DNA of 64,000 nt from JBNKFQ01 sp050289385 (lineage in GTDB: Bacteria; Pseudomonadota; Gammaproteobacteria; Pseudomonadales; Porticoccaceae), in contig JBNKFQ010000283.1 of NCBI GenBank assembly GCA_050289385.1, forward strand, positions 3,435 through 67,434. Reading direction: 5' to 3'. Below the pieces are notes generated by a model, which was given only the letters and a program-made list of their open reading frames with translations, did no database searches and was not told the origin of the DNA. This document shows positions 54,100 through 62,994 of the stretch, one piece after another (the stretch's first letter is position 1; each line of letters begins with the position of its first letter). The position numbers were made by a program, and so were the translations under genes.

Positions 54100-54156
54100 T
54101 CCAAAACCAGGCTACACTGGAGAGGAACTTGAACAACCAAAAAAGGAGGTGCGGAC

Positions 54157-54975
54157 GTGGAAGAGTTTATGAACGAGGCCGGTAATATGGCCATGCATTA
54201 TGGCGTGCAGATAATCACTGCTCTGATTATTTTTGTTATCGGGCGGTGGGTGGCAAAAAAAATCAAAACCTTGATGAACAATGTGATGACAAAAAAAGAA
54301 GTAGATCCAGCGGTAGTTGGGTTTACCTCCAGCCTGTGTTATTACCTGCTGCTGATATTTGTCGTTATTGCCGCTCTCAGTCAGCTTGGCGTCCAGACTA
54401 CCTCCCTGGTGGCGATATTTGGTGCCGCTGGCCTGGCCGTTGGTTTGGCCTTGCAAGGCTCTCTTTCCAATTTCGCGGCAGGTGTATTGATTCTCATTTT
54501 TCGGCCCTACCGGGTCGGTGATTTTGTCGAGCTTGCCGGTACATCGGGCTCTGTTAAAAAGATTCAGATATTTACCACAGAGCTGAGTACGCCGGATAAT
54601 AAGCAAGTGATTGTGCCCAACTCTGCAGCTATGAGTGGGATTATTACCAACTATTCAGCTAATGATACTCGTCGTGTCGATATGGTGTTTGGTATTAGCT
54701 ACAGTGACGATATTGATAAAGCCAAACACATTCTGCAAGAAATTACAGAAGCTGACACTCGAATTTTGAAAGACCCTGCAGTGACGATAGCTGTTAAAGA
54801 ATTGGCAGATAGCAGCGTCAATTTCGTGGTGCGACCCTGGGTGAATACTCCCGATTACTGGGCAGTGTATTTCGATATCACCGAAGCGGTGAAAAAACGC
54901 TTCGACGCCGAAGGCGTATCGATTCCGTTTCCACAACAAGATGTACACCTGCATCAGGTGAGTGCGTCTGAATAA
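54157..54975 (+). CDS. mscS: Small-conductance mechanosensitive channel, MscS family
   Basis: Inner-membrane channel of 272 residues that releases solutes during osmotic down-shock. Three N-terminal transmembrane helices are followed by the pore-lining helix GAAGLAVGLALQGSLSNFAAG and the cytoplasmic beta domain (RPYRVGDFVELAG). The GTG start is preceded by AAGGAGGT at the ideal six bases, one of the strongest ribosome-binding sites in the window. Length is that of E. coli MscS (286). A second start inside (ATG at codon 5) would hardly change the product. Confidence 0.93.
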   Translation: MEEFMNEAGNMAMHYGVQIITALIIFVIGRWVAKKIKTLMNNVMTKKEVDPAVVGFTSSLCYYLLLIFVVIAALSQLGVQTTSLVAIFGAAGLAVGLALQGSLSNFAAGVLILIFRPYRVGDFVELAGTSGSVKKIQIFTTELSTPDNKQVIVPNSAAMSGIITNYSANDTRRVDMVFGISYSDDIDKAKHILQEITEADTRILKDPAVTIAVKELADSSVNFVVRPWVNTPDYWAVYFDITEAVKKRFDAEGVSIPFPQQDVHLHQVSASE

Positions 54976-54990
54976 CCGGGGAGAAATGAT

Positions 54991-55239
54991 ATGGGAATTT
55001 TATCCTGGATTATCCTGGGCCTGATGGCTGGAATATTGGCCAAATGGATTATGCCGGGTAAAGATGGTGGCGGTTTTATTGTCACCACTTTACTCGGTAT
55101 TGCCGGCGCCTTTGTTGGTGGTTGGGTCGGCTCGTTGTTTGGTATGGGTACTGTAGGTCAATTCAGTTTAAGCGGATTGATTACAGCTGTCATTGGCGCT
55201 TTGTTGCTGCTGTTTATTTACAGAAAGCTGAAAAGTTGA
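54991..55239 (+). CDS. GlsB/YeaQ/YmgE-family membrane protein
   Basis: Small inner-membrane protein of 82 residues with three hydrophobic segments rich in glycine (GLMAGILAKWIMPG, GIAGAFVGGWVG, LSGLITAVIGALLLL). This is the transglycosylase-associated/GlsB family, often general-stress-induced; biochemical function is unknown. It starts 15 bases after the MscS gene and 10 before the next, so the three probably form a stress-related operon. Confidence 0.9.
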   Translation: MGILSWIILGLMAGILAKWIMPGKDGGGFIVTTLLGIAGAFVGGWVGSLFGMGTVGQFSLSGLITAVIGALLLLFIYRKLKS

Positions 55240-55249
55240 GAGGTGTGAA

Positions 55250-55663
55250 ATGAAAAGCAGAAAGCTGGCTGTGATAGTGGCATCTTTGTTTGCGGTAATC
55301 TTGTCGGTGACTGCGACGGCAGACAAAGGCAAGAGAAAGAGCGGCGCAGAAAAAGGGCGTGGCATCGAACAACGAGATACACGTCAGGACCAACTGAATG
55401 ACAAGGCTCGTGATCAGAAAAAAGATGAATTAAAACAAAAAGCGCGCGACAAAATCCGGGACAAGGATGAACTGGCCGATATGAAGGATGAAAAAAACGG
55501 TAAGGCCGTTGGTAAAGATCATGAAGTGCCACCTGGCCTGGAAAAACAGCAAGAGAAAAAATCTGAACAGGAAATGAAAGAGCTGGATAAGGGGGCTGAA
55601 AAAGGCCGGGAGCAACGCGAGAAAAAAAGCAAAAAATGGTGGAAATTTTGGGAAAAAGATTAG
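55250..55663 (+). CDS. Highly charged secreted protein of unknown function
   Basis: Protein of 137 residues with a clear signal peptide (about 1-24, ending TATA) and then a region made almost only of Lys, Arg, Glu, Asp and Gln (for example RDQKKDELKQKARDKIRDK) that should form a long charged helix or stay unfolded. It ends with the aromatic KKWWKFWEKD. No family recognised. It is the third gene of the MscS-GlsB unit, so a role in envelope or osmotic stress is possible. AGGTG lies before the ATG. Confidence 0.75.
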   Translation: MKSRKLAVIVASLFAVILSVTATADKGKRKSGAEKGRGIEQRDTRQDQLNDKARDQKKDELKQKARDKIRDKDELADMKDEKNGKAVGKDHEVPPGLEKQQEKKSEQEMKELDKGAEKGREQREKKSKKWWKFWEKD

Positions 55664-55714
55664 GGTCTGTTAACGGCTCTTGCTTTGTTTGTTATGGTTT
55701 GAGTGCAAGTGTCT

Positions 55715-56386
55715 ATGAAGCTATTACTTAAATCAGCACTATTTTTAAATATGTTAATGCCACTTGTATGTGGCGCAGTCGAAATATATTCAGAATTTCC
55801 AGACATTATTGACCCCACGGAAAGGTATGTTATTTATTCACATGGCCTTATCGTTGAAGGAAACGACCCGACTCCGACTTCCCCTGTATTTGGCGTTTAT
55901 GACTTCCCTGCAATAAAGAAAGCACTTTTTGAAGGCGGTGGATTCAATTTAATAGCCCATCATCGCCCAAAGAACACCGAAATTTTATCGTATGTGGGTC
56001 TCCTGGAATCCTGGGTTAAACAACTTGTTGAGGCTGGGGTTGAGCCATCTCGAATCACGCTGGTCGGATTTTCCAGAGGGAGTCATCTCACTGCTTACGC
56101 ATCCGGCCGGCTTAAAGATTACGGGGTTAATACGGCCCTGCTGGCGTCATGTATCAATGGTGATGTCACCGGGGAAGATGCGCCCCTTGTTCTGGGTGGA
56201 CACTTTTTGAATATCTATGAGACCACAGATGTAATGGGCAGTTGTGACAAACTTGCAAATCGCAGCGAATTGCACTCGTTCAGGGAAATTGCCATTACCA
56301 CCGAAAAGCAGCACGGCGCATTTTTCAAGCCGCTGCCGGAGTGGGTAAAGCCTCTGAAAGAATGGATAAATAAAACCAATCGCTAA
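55715..56386 (+). CDS. Secreted alpha/beta-hydrolase-like protein
   Basis: Protein of 223 residues with a signal peptide (about 1-20, LMPLVCGAVEI). YSHGLIVEGND could be the oxyanion region and GFSRGSH, with serine between, the nucleophile elbow; H in KQHGAFF could be the base. It therefore looks like a periplasmic serine hydrolase. I use the ATG at 55715, four codons after an in-frame GTG, since the signal peptide begins there. Its substrate is unknown. It precedes the CocE-type hydrolase by 80 bases on the same strand. Confidence 0.7.
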   Translation: MKLLLKSALFLNMLMPLVCGAVEIYSEFPDIIDPTERYVIYSHGLIVEGNDPTPTSPVFGVYDFPAIKKALFEGGGFNLIAHHRPKNTEILSYVGLLESWVKQLVEAGVEPSRITLVGFSRGSHLTAYASGRLKDYGVNTALLASCINGDVTGEDAPLVLGGHFLNIYETTDVMGSCDKLANRSELHSFREIAITTEKQHGAFFKPLPEWVKPLKEWINKTNR

Positions 56387-56466
56387 CAGATAGAATTGCT
56401 CAAATTGTCGCGGCTATCATAACAATGCCTTACACCAACCGAAGTTGTCAGGAGGGGTAAAACAAA

Positions 56467-58395
56467 ATGCACATTTATCGACGTTTACTCGCTGTCGCCA
56501 TATTGCTTGGCTTTGGGGCGGGCGCCAGCTTCGGGATTTCTGCAAGTACAGACAATTCCGGGGTCGATAGTCCACTCGCCTACTCACAACGCTACTACCA
56601 GACCGAAGTGCTCAAGATTCCCATGCGGGACGGGGTTGAGCTGGTCACAGAGATTCATCGCCCACGAGAGCAGGCAGGGCCGCTACCCTTTTTGATGGTG
56701 AGAACACCTTACGGCGCTTCCGGTGAACGCTTTTCCAAAAAGGCTGCGCGTTATCGGACTCTCGCGGAAGAGGGCTATATTTTTGTTATCCAGGAGATGC
56801 GAGGCACGCACGGTTCTGAAGGCGAATTTATTATGAACCCGCCGCCGAAATCGGTTAGTGGTAACGAGGTGGATGAGGCGACGGACACTTACGATACCAT
56901 TGAGTGGCTGTTGCAAAATGTGGAGAACTCCAATGGACGGGTGGGTGTAACAGGTTGTTCCTATTATGGTTACTCAACTGTTATGGCCGGTATGTCGGGG
57001 CACCCTGCGCTCAAGGCGATTTCCCCACAAGCCTCTATGGCAGATCTGTTCAGAGGTGACGATTTTTACTGGAATGGCATACCGCACCTGTTGGGTCCCT
57101 TGTTCAGTATGTACATGGAAACACGCGGTGTTGTCGAACCGGTTATTCCCAAAGCGGACGCATTTGAGTGGTTCTTGCAGGCAGGCGCATTGAATAATGT
57201 TGAAAATCGTATTTTCGGTGACAAACAAAGCGGTATCTGGAAAGAAATGCTGGACAATACCGCCCTAACGCCCTTTTGGCAGAGTCGCGTACTGGCAAAT
57301 TACGCCAAAGACGTAAAGGTGCCCACCCTGCACGTATTGGGCTGGTACGACGTTGAGGATTTTGCCGGACCCATTCGACTGTTCGGAGCCATGGATGCTG
57401 TGGACAAACAGGGCGACAACCGCCTGATAGTGGGTCCCTGGAGACACTGCCAGTGGTTGCGACCAGACTCTGGAGAAAAACTGGGCAACCTGTATTTTGG
57501 CTCACCGACTATAAAAACCTTTCGGGAAGAGGTCGAGGCAAAATGGTTTGCCTGGTATCTGAAAGATAAAGGTTCGCTATCGGATTTACCTCAGGTTGTG
57601 GCGTTTGAAACCGGGGCTAATCAATGGAAATCCTATCAATCATGGCCGCCCAAAAAAGGTATTCAAAACAAAATATATTATTTGGCGGACAACAAGCGCC
57701 TGTCACAAAACGCTGGCATCACGAATACGTCCCGCAACTATGATCAATATATATCCGACCCCTTGAACCCGGTGCCCTATGCTGATCGACCCATCGGCTT
57801 TTATTCTGGCAAGGGCCTGAGCAGTACCGAGAAAAACAGTCATGCCAGGAGTTTGTTTATTATTGCCGATCAGCGTTTTGCCCACGACCGGCCCGATGTG
57901 CTCACCTGGGTTTCCGAGCCGCTGACGGAGGATATGATATTAAATGGCTCGGCAATGCTGGAGTTGTTTGCCGAAACCACAGGTTCAGATGTGGACTGGA
58001 TTGCGCACCTGATTGATGTGTATCCCGACGATTTCGATGAAGTCATGTCTGGCTATCGCTTGCCGGTAACCAGAGGTGCGCTGCGCGCCAGTCTTCGCGA
58101 AGACATGCGCACAGCAAAAGCCGTTACCCCGGGTAAAGTTGAAAAATACGAAATCGGTCTGGAAAGTCGCAGCCACCGGTTTTTAAAAGGTCACCGCGTC
58201 ATGCTGCAACTGCAAAGCACCTGGTTCCCCTACCTGACGCGCAATCCCCAGAAGTTCATCAAATTATCTGAAGCGACAGATGATGATTTTCAGGTAGTGA
58301 CAAACAAAATACATCGTGGCAAGGCGTATCCGTCGCGATTGGAATTGCCGATCAGCCCGGTAAATAAAGCAGGCAAGGTGTGGCATTCAAATTAA
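56467..58395 (+). CDS. CocE/NonD-family (S15) serine hydrolase, secreted
   Basis: Protein of 642 residues with a signal peptide (about 1-27). The catalytic triad fits S165 in GCSYYGY, D295 in GWYDVEDFAG and H327 in PWRHCQW. A C-terminal jelly-roll domain (from about 460) with SEPLTEDMILNGSAMLELF is typical of X-Pro dipeptidyl-peptidase/cocaine-esterase/glutaryl-acylase proteins. Substrates in this family are acyl esters, amides or proline peptides; the particular one is unknown. AGGAGGGG eight bases before the ATG predicts good translation. A strong terminator follows. Confidence 0.9.
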   Translation: MHIYRRLLAVAILLGFGAGASFGISASTDNSGVDSPLAYSQRYYQTEVLKIPMRDGVELVTEIHRPREQAGPLPFLMVRTPYGASGERFSKKAARYRTLAEEGYIFVIQEMRGTHGSEGEFIMNPPPKSVSGNEVDEATDTYDTIEWLLQNVENSNGRVGVTGCSYYGYSTVMAGMSGHPALKAISPQASMADLFRGDDFYWNGIPHLLGPLFSMYMETRGVVEPVIPKADAFEWFLQAGALNNVENRIFGDKQSGIWKEMLDNTALTPFWQSRVLANYAKDVKVPTLHVLGWYDVEDFAGPIRLFGAMDAVDKQGDNRLIVGPWRHCQWLRPDSGEKLGNLYFGSPTIKTFREEVEAKWFAWYLKDKGSLSDLPQVVAFETGANQWKSYQSWPPKKGIQNKIYYLADNKRLSQNAGITNTSRNYDQYISDPLNPVPYADRPIGFYSGKGLSSTEKNSHARSLFIIADQRFAHDRPDVLTWVSEPLTEDMILNGSAMLELFAETTGSDVDWIAHLIDVYPDDFDEVMSGYRLPVTRGALRASLREDMRTAKAVTPGKVEKYEIGLESRSHRFLKGHRVMLQLQSTWFPYLTRNPQKFIKLSEATDDDFQVVTNKIHRGKAYPSRLELPISPVNKAGKVWHSN

Positions 58396-58460
58396 GTTGG
58401 TGAAATTGTTGGCAAACTGCTGAAAGTAAATTCATAGTAATTAAATGCAGTCAGACAAAT

Positions 58461-58494
58461 AAAAAACCGGCAACACTATGTTGCCGGTTTTTTA
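58461..58494. terminator. Bidirectional intrinsic terminator
   Basis: AACCGGCAAC (58465-58474) pairs with GTTGCCGGTT (58480-58489) around a five-base loop, flanked by A6 on the left and T6 on the right, so it can stop transcription both from the CocE-type gene and from the opposite strand. Confidence 0.92.
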
Positions 58495-58524
58495 TTTTAG
58501 TTTTAATTAACTGGTAAATATCAA

Positions 58525-58725
58525 TTAAAAGTCCACGCCCACTTTCAGGCCTACCGTGCGTGGTCGTGCCCTGGCGCCGTTAAGTTCGATATGAAGGGAA
58601 TCGAGAAAGCCGTGGTCATCGAGCAGGTTGTCGCCAAAAAATTCTACTCGCCAGTTGTCTTTCATCAGGCCCAACCGCGCATTGAGCATATTAATGGTGT
58701 CGGACTGGGAAAAATAATGTAGACC
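58525..58725 (-). pseudogene. C-terminal remnant of a TonB-dependent receptor
   Basis: The last 66 codons of a receptor remain (YFSQSDTINMLNARLG ... RARPRTVGLKVGVDF), ending in phenylalanine as outer-membrane barrels do. They are about 60 per cent identical by eye to the C-terminus of the intact receptor at 59389-61749 (YLSQSDIIDVLNARVG ... RVRPRTVGIRVGTEF). Upstream the coding sequence is broken by mobile-element fragments, so no receptor can be made from it. Confidence 0.85.
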
Positions 58726-58727
58726 AA

Positions 58728-58850
58728 TTGAGCAAGTGGATGGCTGTCCATGAACCGAGACTGCACTTTGTACGCTACGCGGATGATGCTCTGGTGCACT
58801 GTCCGACATTGCGTGAAGCGGAGCGGTTGCAGCATCTATTTGCCCCGGTC
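58728..58850 (+). pseudogene. Fragment of a group II intron reverse transcriptase
   Basis: About 40 codons read KWMAVHEPRLHFVRYADD, then ALVHCPTLREAERLQ. YADD is the reverse transcriptase active-site motif, and the YADD..VHC context is typical of bacterial group II intron LtrA proteins. Nothing before or after the fragment belongs to the enzyme, so it is a relic. Confidence 0.75.
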
Positions 58851-58857
58851 GACTCAA

Positions 58858-59097
58858 CTGATGATATCGATACCGCCAAAATATTCAGTTGCCGATGTGG
58901 TAGGTTTCATCAAGGGCAAAAGTGCGATTCACGTAGCGAGGACATATGGAGGCTGGAAACGCAATTTTGTGGGTCAAAGTTTTTGGGCAAGAGGTTATTT
59001 TGCCTCGACGGTGGGTCGGGATGAGGAAGTGATAAGGAATTATATTCGTCACCAGGAAGCAGAGGATCGCCGCATTGATCAGTTGAGGCTGATGTAG
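58858..59097 (+). pseudogene. IS200-family transposase TnpA, C-terminal fragment
   Basis: About 79 codons read ISIPPKYSVADVVGFIKGKS and later FWARGYFASTVGRDE, EVIRNYIRHQEAEDRR, the second half of an IS200/IS605 Y1 transposase. The catalytic tyrosine (in NYIRHQ) is present, but the HUH histidine motif, which lies upstream, is lost, so it is inactive. It is fused in a different frame directly to the reverse transcriptase fragment. Confidence 0.85.
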
Positions 59098-59100
59098 GTG

Positions 59101-59195
59101 CCTCCTTTAGGAGGCTCAAGGAACCGAAGGTTCCGTAATTGCCGCTTCGAGCGGCTCACAAAATTAAAGCCCCAGGCTTTGCCGGGGGATACTTA
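59101..59195 (+). mobile_element. Right end of an IS200-type element with hairpins
   Basis: Four small hairpins follow the transposase remnant: CCTCCTTTAGGAGG, GAACCGAAGGTTC, GCCGCTTCGAGCGGC, and a CCCC/GGGG stem around AGGCTTTGC. IS200 elements end in such subterminal hairpins, which the transposase recognises. The left end is missing. Confidence 0.65.
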
Positions 59196-59309
59196 CTTCA
59201 TTGCGGATGATTGCGCACCTCTGAGTCCGCCATACAACTATAGACAATCAGGGGGGCAAACAAGGGACAAATTTGTATCAGAAGCACAGCGTAACAGGCA
59301 TACGCAAAC

Positions 59310-59341
59310 AAAAAAGCCAGCAGCAATGCACTGCCGGCTTT
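59310..59341 (-). terminator. Intrinsic terminator of the FecIR-receptor operon
   Basis: On the minus strand AAAGCCGGCAG pairs with CTGCTGGCTTT (one mismatch) around a short loop and is followed by a run of T. It lies about 50 bases after the receptor stop. The flanking 59196-59388 shows nothing else. Confidence 0.8.
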
Positions 59342-59388
59342 CGTTTTTACGAGACTGTAGTACGTCGGGCTTGAACCAGTCCGACTTG

Positions 59389-61749
59389 TCAGAACTCCGT
59401 ACCTACCCGAATTCCGACAGTCCTTGGGCGAACTCTGGTTGCATTTCCCTCGATTTGAAAGGGGTCACTAAAGCCTCTTTCATTGAGCAAGTTATTGCCA
59501 AAAAATTCTACTGTCCATTCATCTTTTACAATACCAACCCTGGCGTTCAACACATCAATAATATCAGATTGAGACAGGTAGCCAGGTCTGATATCTCGGT
59601 TTCTGTAGCTGGCACGACCCTGCCGGTTGTAGTCCAAACGAGCGAACCCCGGCATGTTGCCACTCCATTCAAAGGCGTAATCCATCCACAGGCCACCATT
59701 ATAATCCGGGACCAGATCCAACTCATCACCCACGGCGTGGCTAGCGGACGATGAATCAATTCTGATAACCTCCGTATCCACCACGTTACCGTTAAACCCA
59801 AAGGTTAACTGGTCTGTTACGTACCAGGATAGCTGAGCTTCTATTCCTTTAATTTCCGCCTCACCAATATTTGATGTCAGATTCACTAACGTATCACCAA
59901 CGGGAACCAGCCCAATTACCTGGATATTGGAATAATCACTGTAAAAAATTGCTATCTCAGCATCGACTCGACCGTCCATTAGGGACATCTTGCTGCCCAG
60001 CTCATAGCTCCATACATCTTCCGGCTCAAAAGGCGGGTTGCCAACATTAAAGCCTCCACTGCGAAACCCTTTCGCGGCACTGGCGTATATACTTATGTCA
60101 TCACTGGCATCATATCGTGCAAAAACGCGAGGGTTTACAGCGTCAAAACTTTCTTCTTCAAAATTCGAACCAAAAAATTCTTGTTCAAAATTTATTGTGT
60201 CTTCAAAATATCTGAGTCCAGCACCTATTTCCAGTTTTTCCATAAAGGTATAACTGGCTTGGCCAAATACCGCCCAGGATTTTGAGTTTCTATTTGTTCT
60301 GAATAACGCTGGTCCTAACGGGGGCTGATCTACTGTTCCGAAAAAATATTCGGGAATAAAAAATTGCTCGTCCGAGTCCCGGTAAAATGCACCAACCGTC
60401 CAAATTAAGGGTCCATCACCTGCCGAATTCAAACGCAACTCCTGGGAAAAAATTTTACCTTCATTCGTAAAATCACCCAACTGACCAAACCGAGGCGCTG
60501 GCGGCAATTCTAAAGGAAGACTATTTCCAAAATTATAAGTAGCTCTGTCAGACTTTATGTAACTACTGGTGCTAAGCAGTTGCACATTGTCAAAATCGTA
60601 GTTAATGGAAAAGTTGTACAGCTCATAATTATCTTCTGAGGACATAGTTAACGGCAGCGAATAGACCATTTCAAAATTGCCGTTTTCATCCTCATTAATT
60701 GGAGGCGAACCAGCGTCATTGCGATGTATTATCGCTGTTGCACCTATTTCCAAACTGTCTGACGGGCGCCACAACAGCTTCGTTCGAAGGTTAACAACGT
60801 CTTGGTCATTAATATTTTTCAGACTCCTTGCAGGCTGATTTATCCAACCGCCGTTTCTGCCTGCTAAACCAGCTATTCTAATAGCCAGCTCATCCTCTAT
60901 CAGAGGAATATTGACCACTCCCTTGATTTCATGATTCGGGTCACCGCCTCGCGTGGCAGAAGTTGAAAAACCAACACTACTGTTGAATTCTCCAAGCTCT
61001 GGCGCTTTGGTAATAAACCGGATAGTCCCTCCAGATGAACCTTCGCCATACAGAGTTCCTTGCGGACCTCTAAGTACTTCCACTCGTTCCAAATCGTAAG
61101 TACGTATATCAAGGTGGGACGACGGTGCACCAGTTACCGGTATCTCATCCACATAAACACCCACCAGAGATGAAGATCCAAAAACATTACCAACACCGCG
61201 CATTGTGATACGACGCTGAAAAGTTCCTGAATCCTGAACAGACAAGCTTGGGACCGCAAGCGCCAAATCAGAAAAATTTTCTATTCCGCGCTTTTCCAGC
61301 TCTTCTCCACCTAATACTGCAATACTCATGGGTACATCAGACAGCTTTTGCTCTCGCTTTTGAGCTGTAACTATAATTTCCTCAACTACGCTACCAGAAT
61401 CTGATGAATTTTTTTTCCGCTTGTCATTACCAGAGTTCTGTGTAACAACCACCAACCCATCGGCTGCCACGTCATACACCAGCCCGCTGCCAGATAACAT
61501 TTTGTCAAGCGCATCCGAGAGAGTATATTCACCTTTAATTGCGGGGAGAGTAATCGCTTTTCCAATGCCAGGAGACAGAATAATTTGAGAGCCGGATACG
61601 CGCGCCAACTGTAGCAAGGCGGCCCCTGCGTTTTGCTGCTTGATATCAACGTCCAGGGTTATCTCGTTAGCACTAATTATATTTGACGATGTGGCAAGAA
61701 GAACTGCCACGCCAAGTGCCAATTTATATCGACTTTGTGCAATTTTCAT
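59389..61749 (-). CDS. TonB-dependent receptor with STN signalling domain
   Basis: Outer-membrane receptor of 786 residues from the ATG at 61749 (GAGGTG six bases upstream). Signal peptide about 1-27; STN domain about 30-104 (LDVDIKQQNAGAALLQLA ... GLVVVTQ), which contacts FecR; TonB box EEIIVTAQKR at 123-132; plug from about 133 to 250 (RGPQGTLYGEGSSGGTIRFIT); barrel ending in VGTEF. FecR and FecI-like genes lie just upstream on the same strand, so receptor occupancy should activate the sigma factor. The ligand is unknown; no Fur box was seen at this operon, which argues weakly against a ferric siderophore. Confidence 0.93.
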   Translation of the reverse strand: MKIAQSRYKLALGVAVLLATSSNIISANEITLDVDIKQQNAGAALLQLARVSGSQIILSPGIGKAITLPAIKGEYTLSDALDKMLSGSGLVYDVAADGLVVVTQNSGNDKRKKNSSDSGSVVEEIIVTAQKREQKLSDVPMSIAVLGGEELEKRGIENFSDLALAVPSLSVQDSGTFQRRITMRGVGNVFGSSSLVGVYVDEIPVTGAPSSHLDIRTYDLERVEVLRGPQGTLYGEGSSGGTIRFITKAPELGEFNSSVGFSTSATRGGDPNHEIKGVVNIPLIEDELAIRIAGLAGRNGGWINQPARSLKNINDQDVVNLRTKLLWRPSDSLEIGATAIIHRNDAGSPPINEDENGNFEMVYSLPLTMSSEDNYELYNFSINYDFDNVQLLSTSSYIKSDRATYNFGNSLPLELPPAPRFGQLGDFTNEGKIFSQELRLNSAGDGPLIWTVGAFYRDSDEQFFIPEYFFGTVDQPPLGPALFRTNRNSKSWAVFGQASYTFMEKLEIGAGLRYFEDTINFEQEFFGSNFEEESFDAVNPRVFARYDASDDISIYASAAKGFRSGGFNVGNPPFEPEDVWSYELGSKMSLMDGRVDAEIAIFYSDYSNIQVIGLVPVGDTLVNLTSNIGEAEIKGIEAQLSWYVTDQLTFGFNGNVVDTEVIRIDSSSASHAVGDELDLVPDYNGGLWMDYAFEWSGNMPGFARLDYNRQGRASYRNRDIRPGYLSQSDIIDVLNARVGIVKDEWTVEFFGNNLLNERGFSDPFQIEGNATRVRPRTVGIRVGTEF

Positions 61750-61932
61750 ATTTCCCACCTCTATTGTGGTATTGGGTTGATTTCGTTTTTGCCCTCGTCA
61801 ACTAATATTTTGAAGGTCTATAAATACCACGCATCAGAAACCAACCATACGAAAATAATTTCACCTTTTTATAAATCTGGCATTTAAGTTTCGTTTGTGA
61901 TCAACAGAATTTCTGATCACCGCAAACAAAAT

Positions 61933-62994
61933 TTATTCCTTTCCGGTCAATACAATTCTGTCAAAATAGTGAGTTACTTTTAGTGGGTGCGTAACTTCCA
62001 AGCCTGCAATTGCAGAAGTTATACCGTCTACTTTAATCGCTGCAAATATTTCCATATTGATGATATTGGCGTCTTCAATAAGAATTTTCTTGGCAGAGTA
62101 GCGGTTAAGTTCCTGCACAACCTTGTAAAGGGAAACACCTTCAAAACTCAACAATCCGGTACGCCAGTTTTGCACGGAATCCAGGTTTTTGGAGGTAAAG
62201 CCGGTAAGCTTGTTTTGCTCGGCGTCGTAGTTTATAACCCACCCTGCTGTTAAACGCTGCTGTATGGACGGGTGTAAAACCACAGGTTGATCGTCATCAG
62301 ATGTTAGCAATGGCGCGGTCGGGTCAACCTGTTCCTCTTTTTTATGCAAGGCAACAGAACCCTCAACAACCGCCAAGGTAAACTGGTCGGGTGTTTTGCG
62401 AATATTAAACTGTGTGCCAAGAACGCTGACCGAACGGGAGCCAACATCCACAGAAAACGGCCGTTCTGGATCCTTTGCCACATCAAACCAGGCTTCGCCT
62501 CGCTGTAATGTTACGCGCCGGTAGTGGCCGGTAATATCCACCAGGATTTCTGACGCCGTATTGAGGGTAATAGCGCTGCCGTCGGGCAAATCGATGTTTT
62601 TTTGCTCTCCGGTTCGGGTCAGGTGGCGCTGAATGCCGCCGTCATCCGCCTGATCGGTAAACATACCTGTCTTGTCTGCTCCGATGTAAGCTGCAAGACC
62701 TGCGATAACCGCGATGAGCAAACTGGCGGCGGCTGCCATGCCTCGCCGGGGTCGATGTGCAGTTGCCCGGTCAGCTTCAGTCAAAACGGATTGGAAACCG
62801 GGCCTTTCGGCCAATGCTTCCATCGCTGACAGTGCGTGTAAGGTACTTAAAAATTCGACTTGATAAGTTTGGTTGTTTGTTTGCCGATCGCCGATTTGCT
62901 GTTCCTGACGCTCGCTCAGCTTGCCAGAAAACAGGCGCATAATATCGCGGGCGGCGATTTTTCGCTGACGCATGTTGTTGCTCGGTTCCGTCAT
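61933..62994 (-). CDS. FecR-family anti-sigma/signal transducer
   Basis: Single-pass inner-membrane protein of 353 residues. The cytoplasmic part (1-85) binds the sigma factor; the membrane helix is at about 86-104 (MAAAASLLIAVIAGLAAYIG); the periplasmic FecR domain contains IDLPDGSAITLNTASEI and RGEAWFDVAKDPERPFSVDV. It relays the signal from the STN domain of the receptor encoded next to the sigma factor encoded before it. Its ATG overlaps the sigma gene stop by four bases. A gap of 183 bases precedes the receptor gene. Confidence 0.93.
   Translation of the reverse strand: MTEPSNNMRQRKIAARDIMRLFSGKLSERQEQQIGDRQTNNQTYQVEFLSTLHALSAMEALAERPGFQSVLTEADRATAHRPRRGMAAAASLLIAVIAGLAAYIGADKTGMFTDQADDGGIQRHLTRTGEQKNIDLPDGSAITLNTASEILVDITGHYRRVTLQRGEAWFDVAKDPERPFSVDVGSRSVSVLGTQFNIRKTPDQFTLAVVEGSVALHKKEEQVDPTAPLLTSDDDQPVVLHPSIQQRLTAGWVINYDAEQNKLTGFTSKNLDSVQNWRTGLLSFEGVSLYKVVQELNRYSAKKILIEDANIINMEIFAAIKVDGITSAIAGLEVTHPLKVTHYFDRIVLTGKE

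Noticed and set aside
58728..59024. 98-codon ORF with YADD as an intact reverse transcriptase
   Set aside because: Only about 40 codons match the enzyme; the rest is IS200 DNA read in the wrong frame.
59098..59754. 218-codon plus-strand ORF across the terminator and receptor end
   Set aside because: It reads through IS200 hairpins, a terminator and the antisense of the receptor gene, with no recognisable domain.
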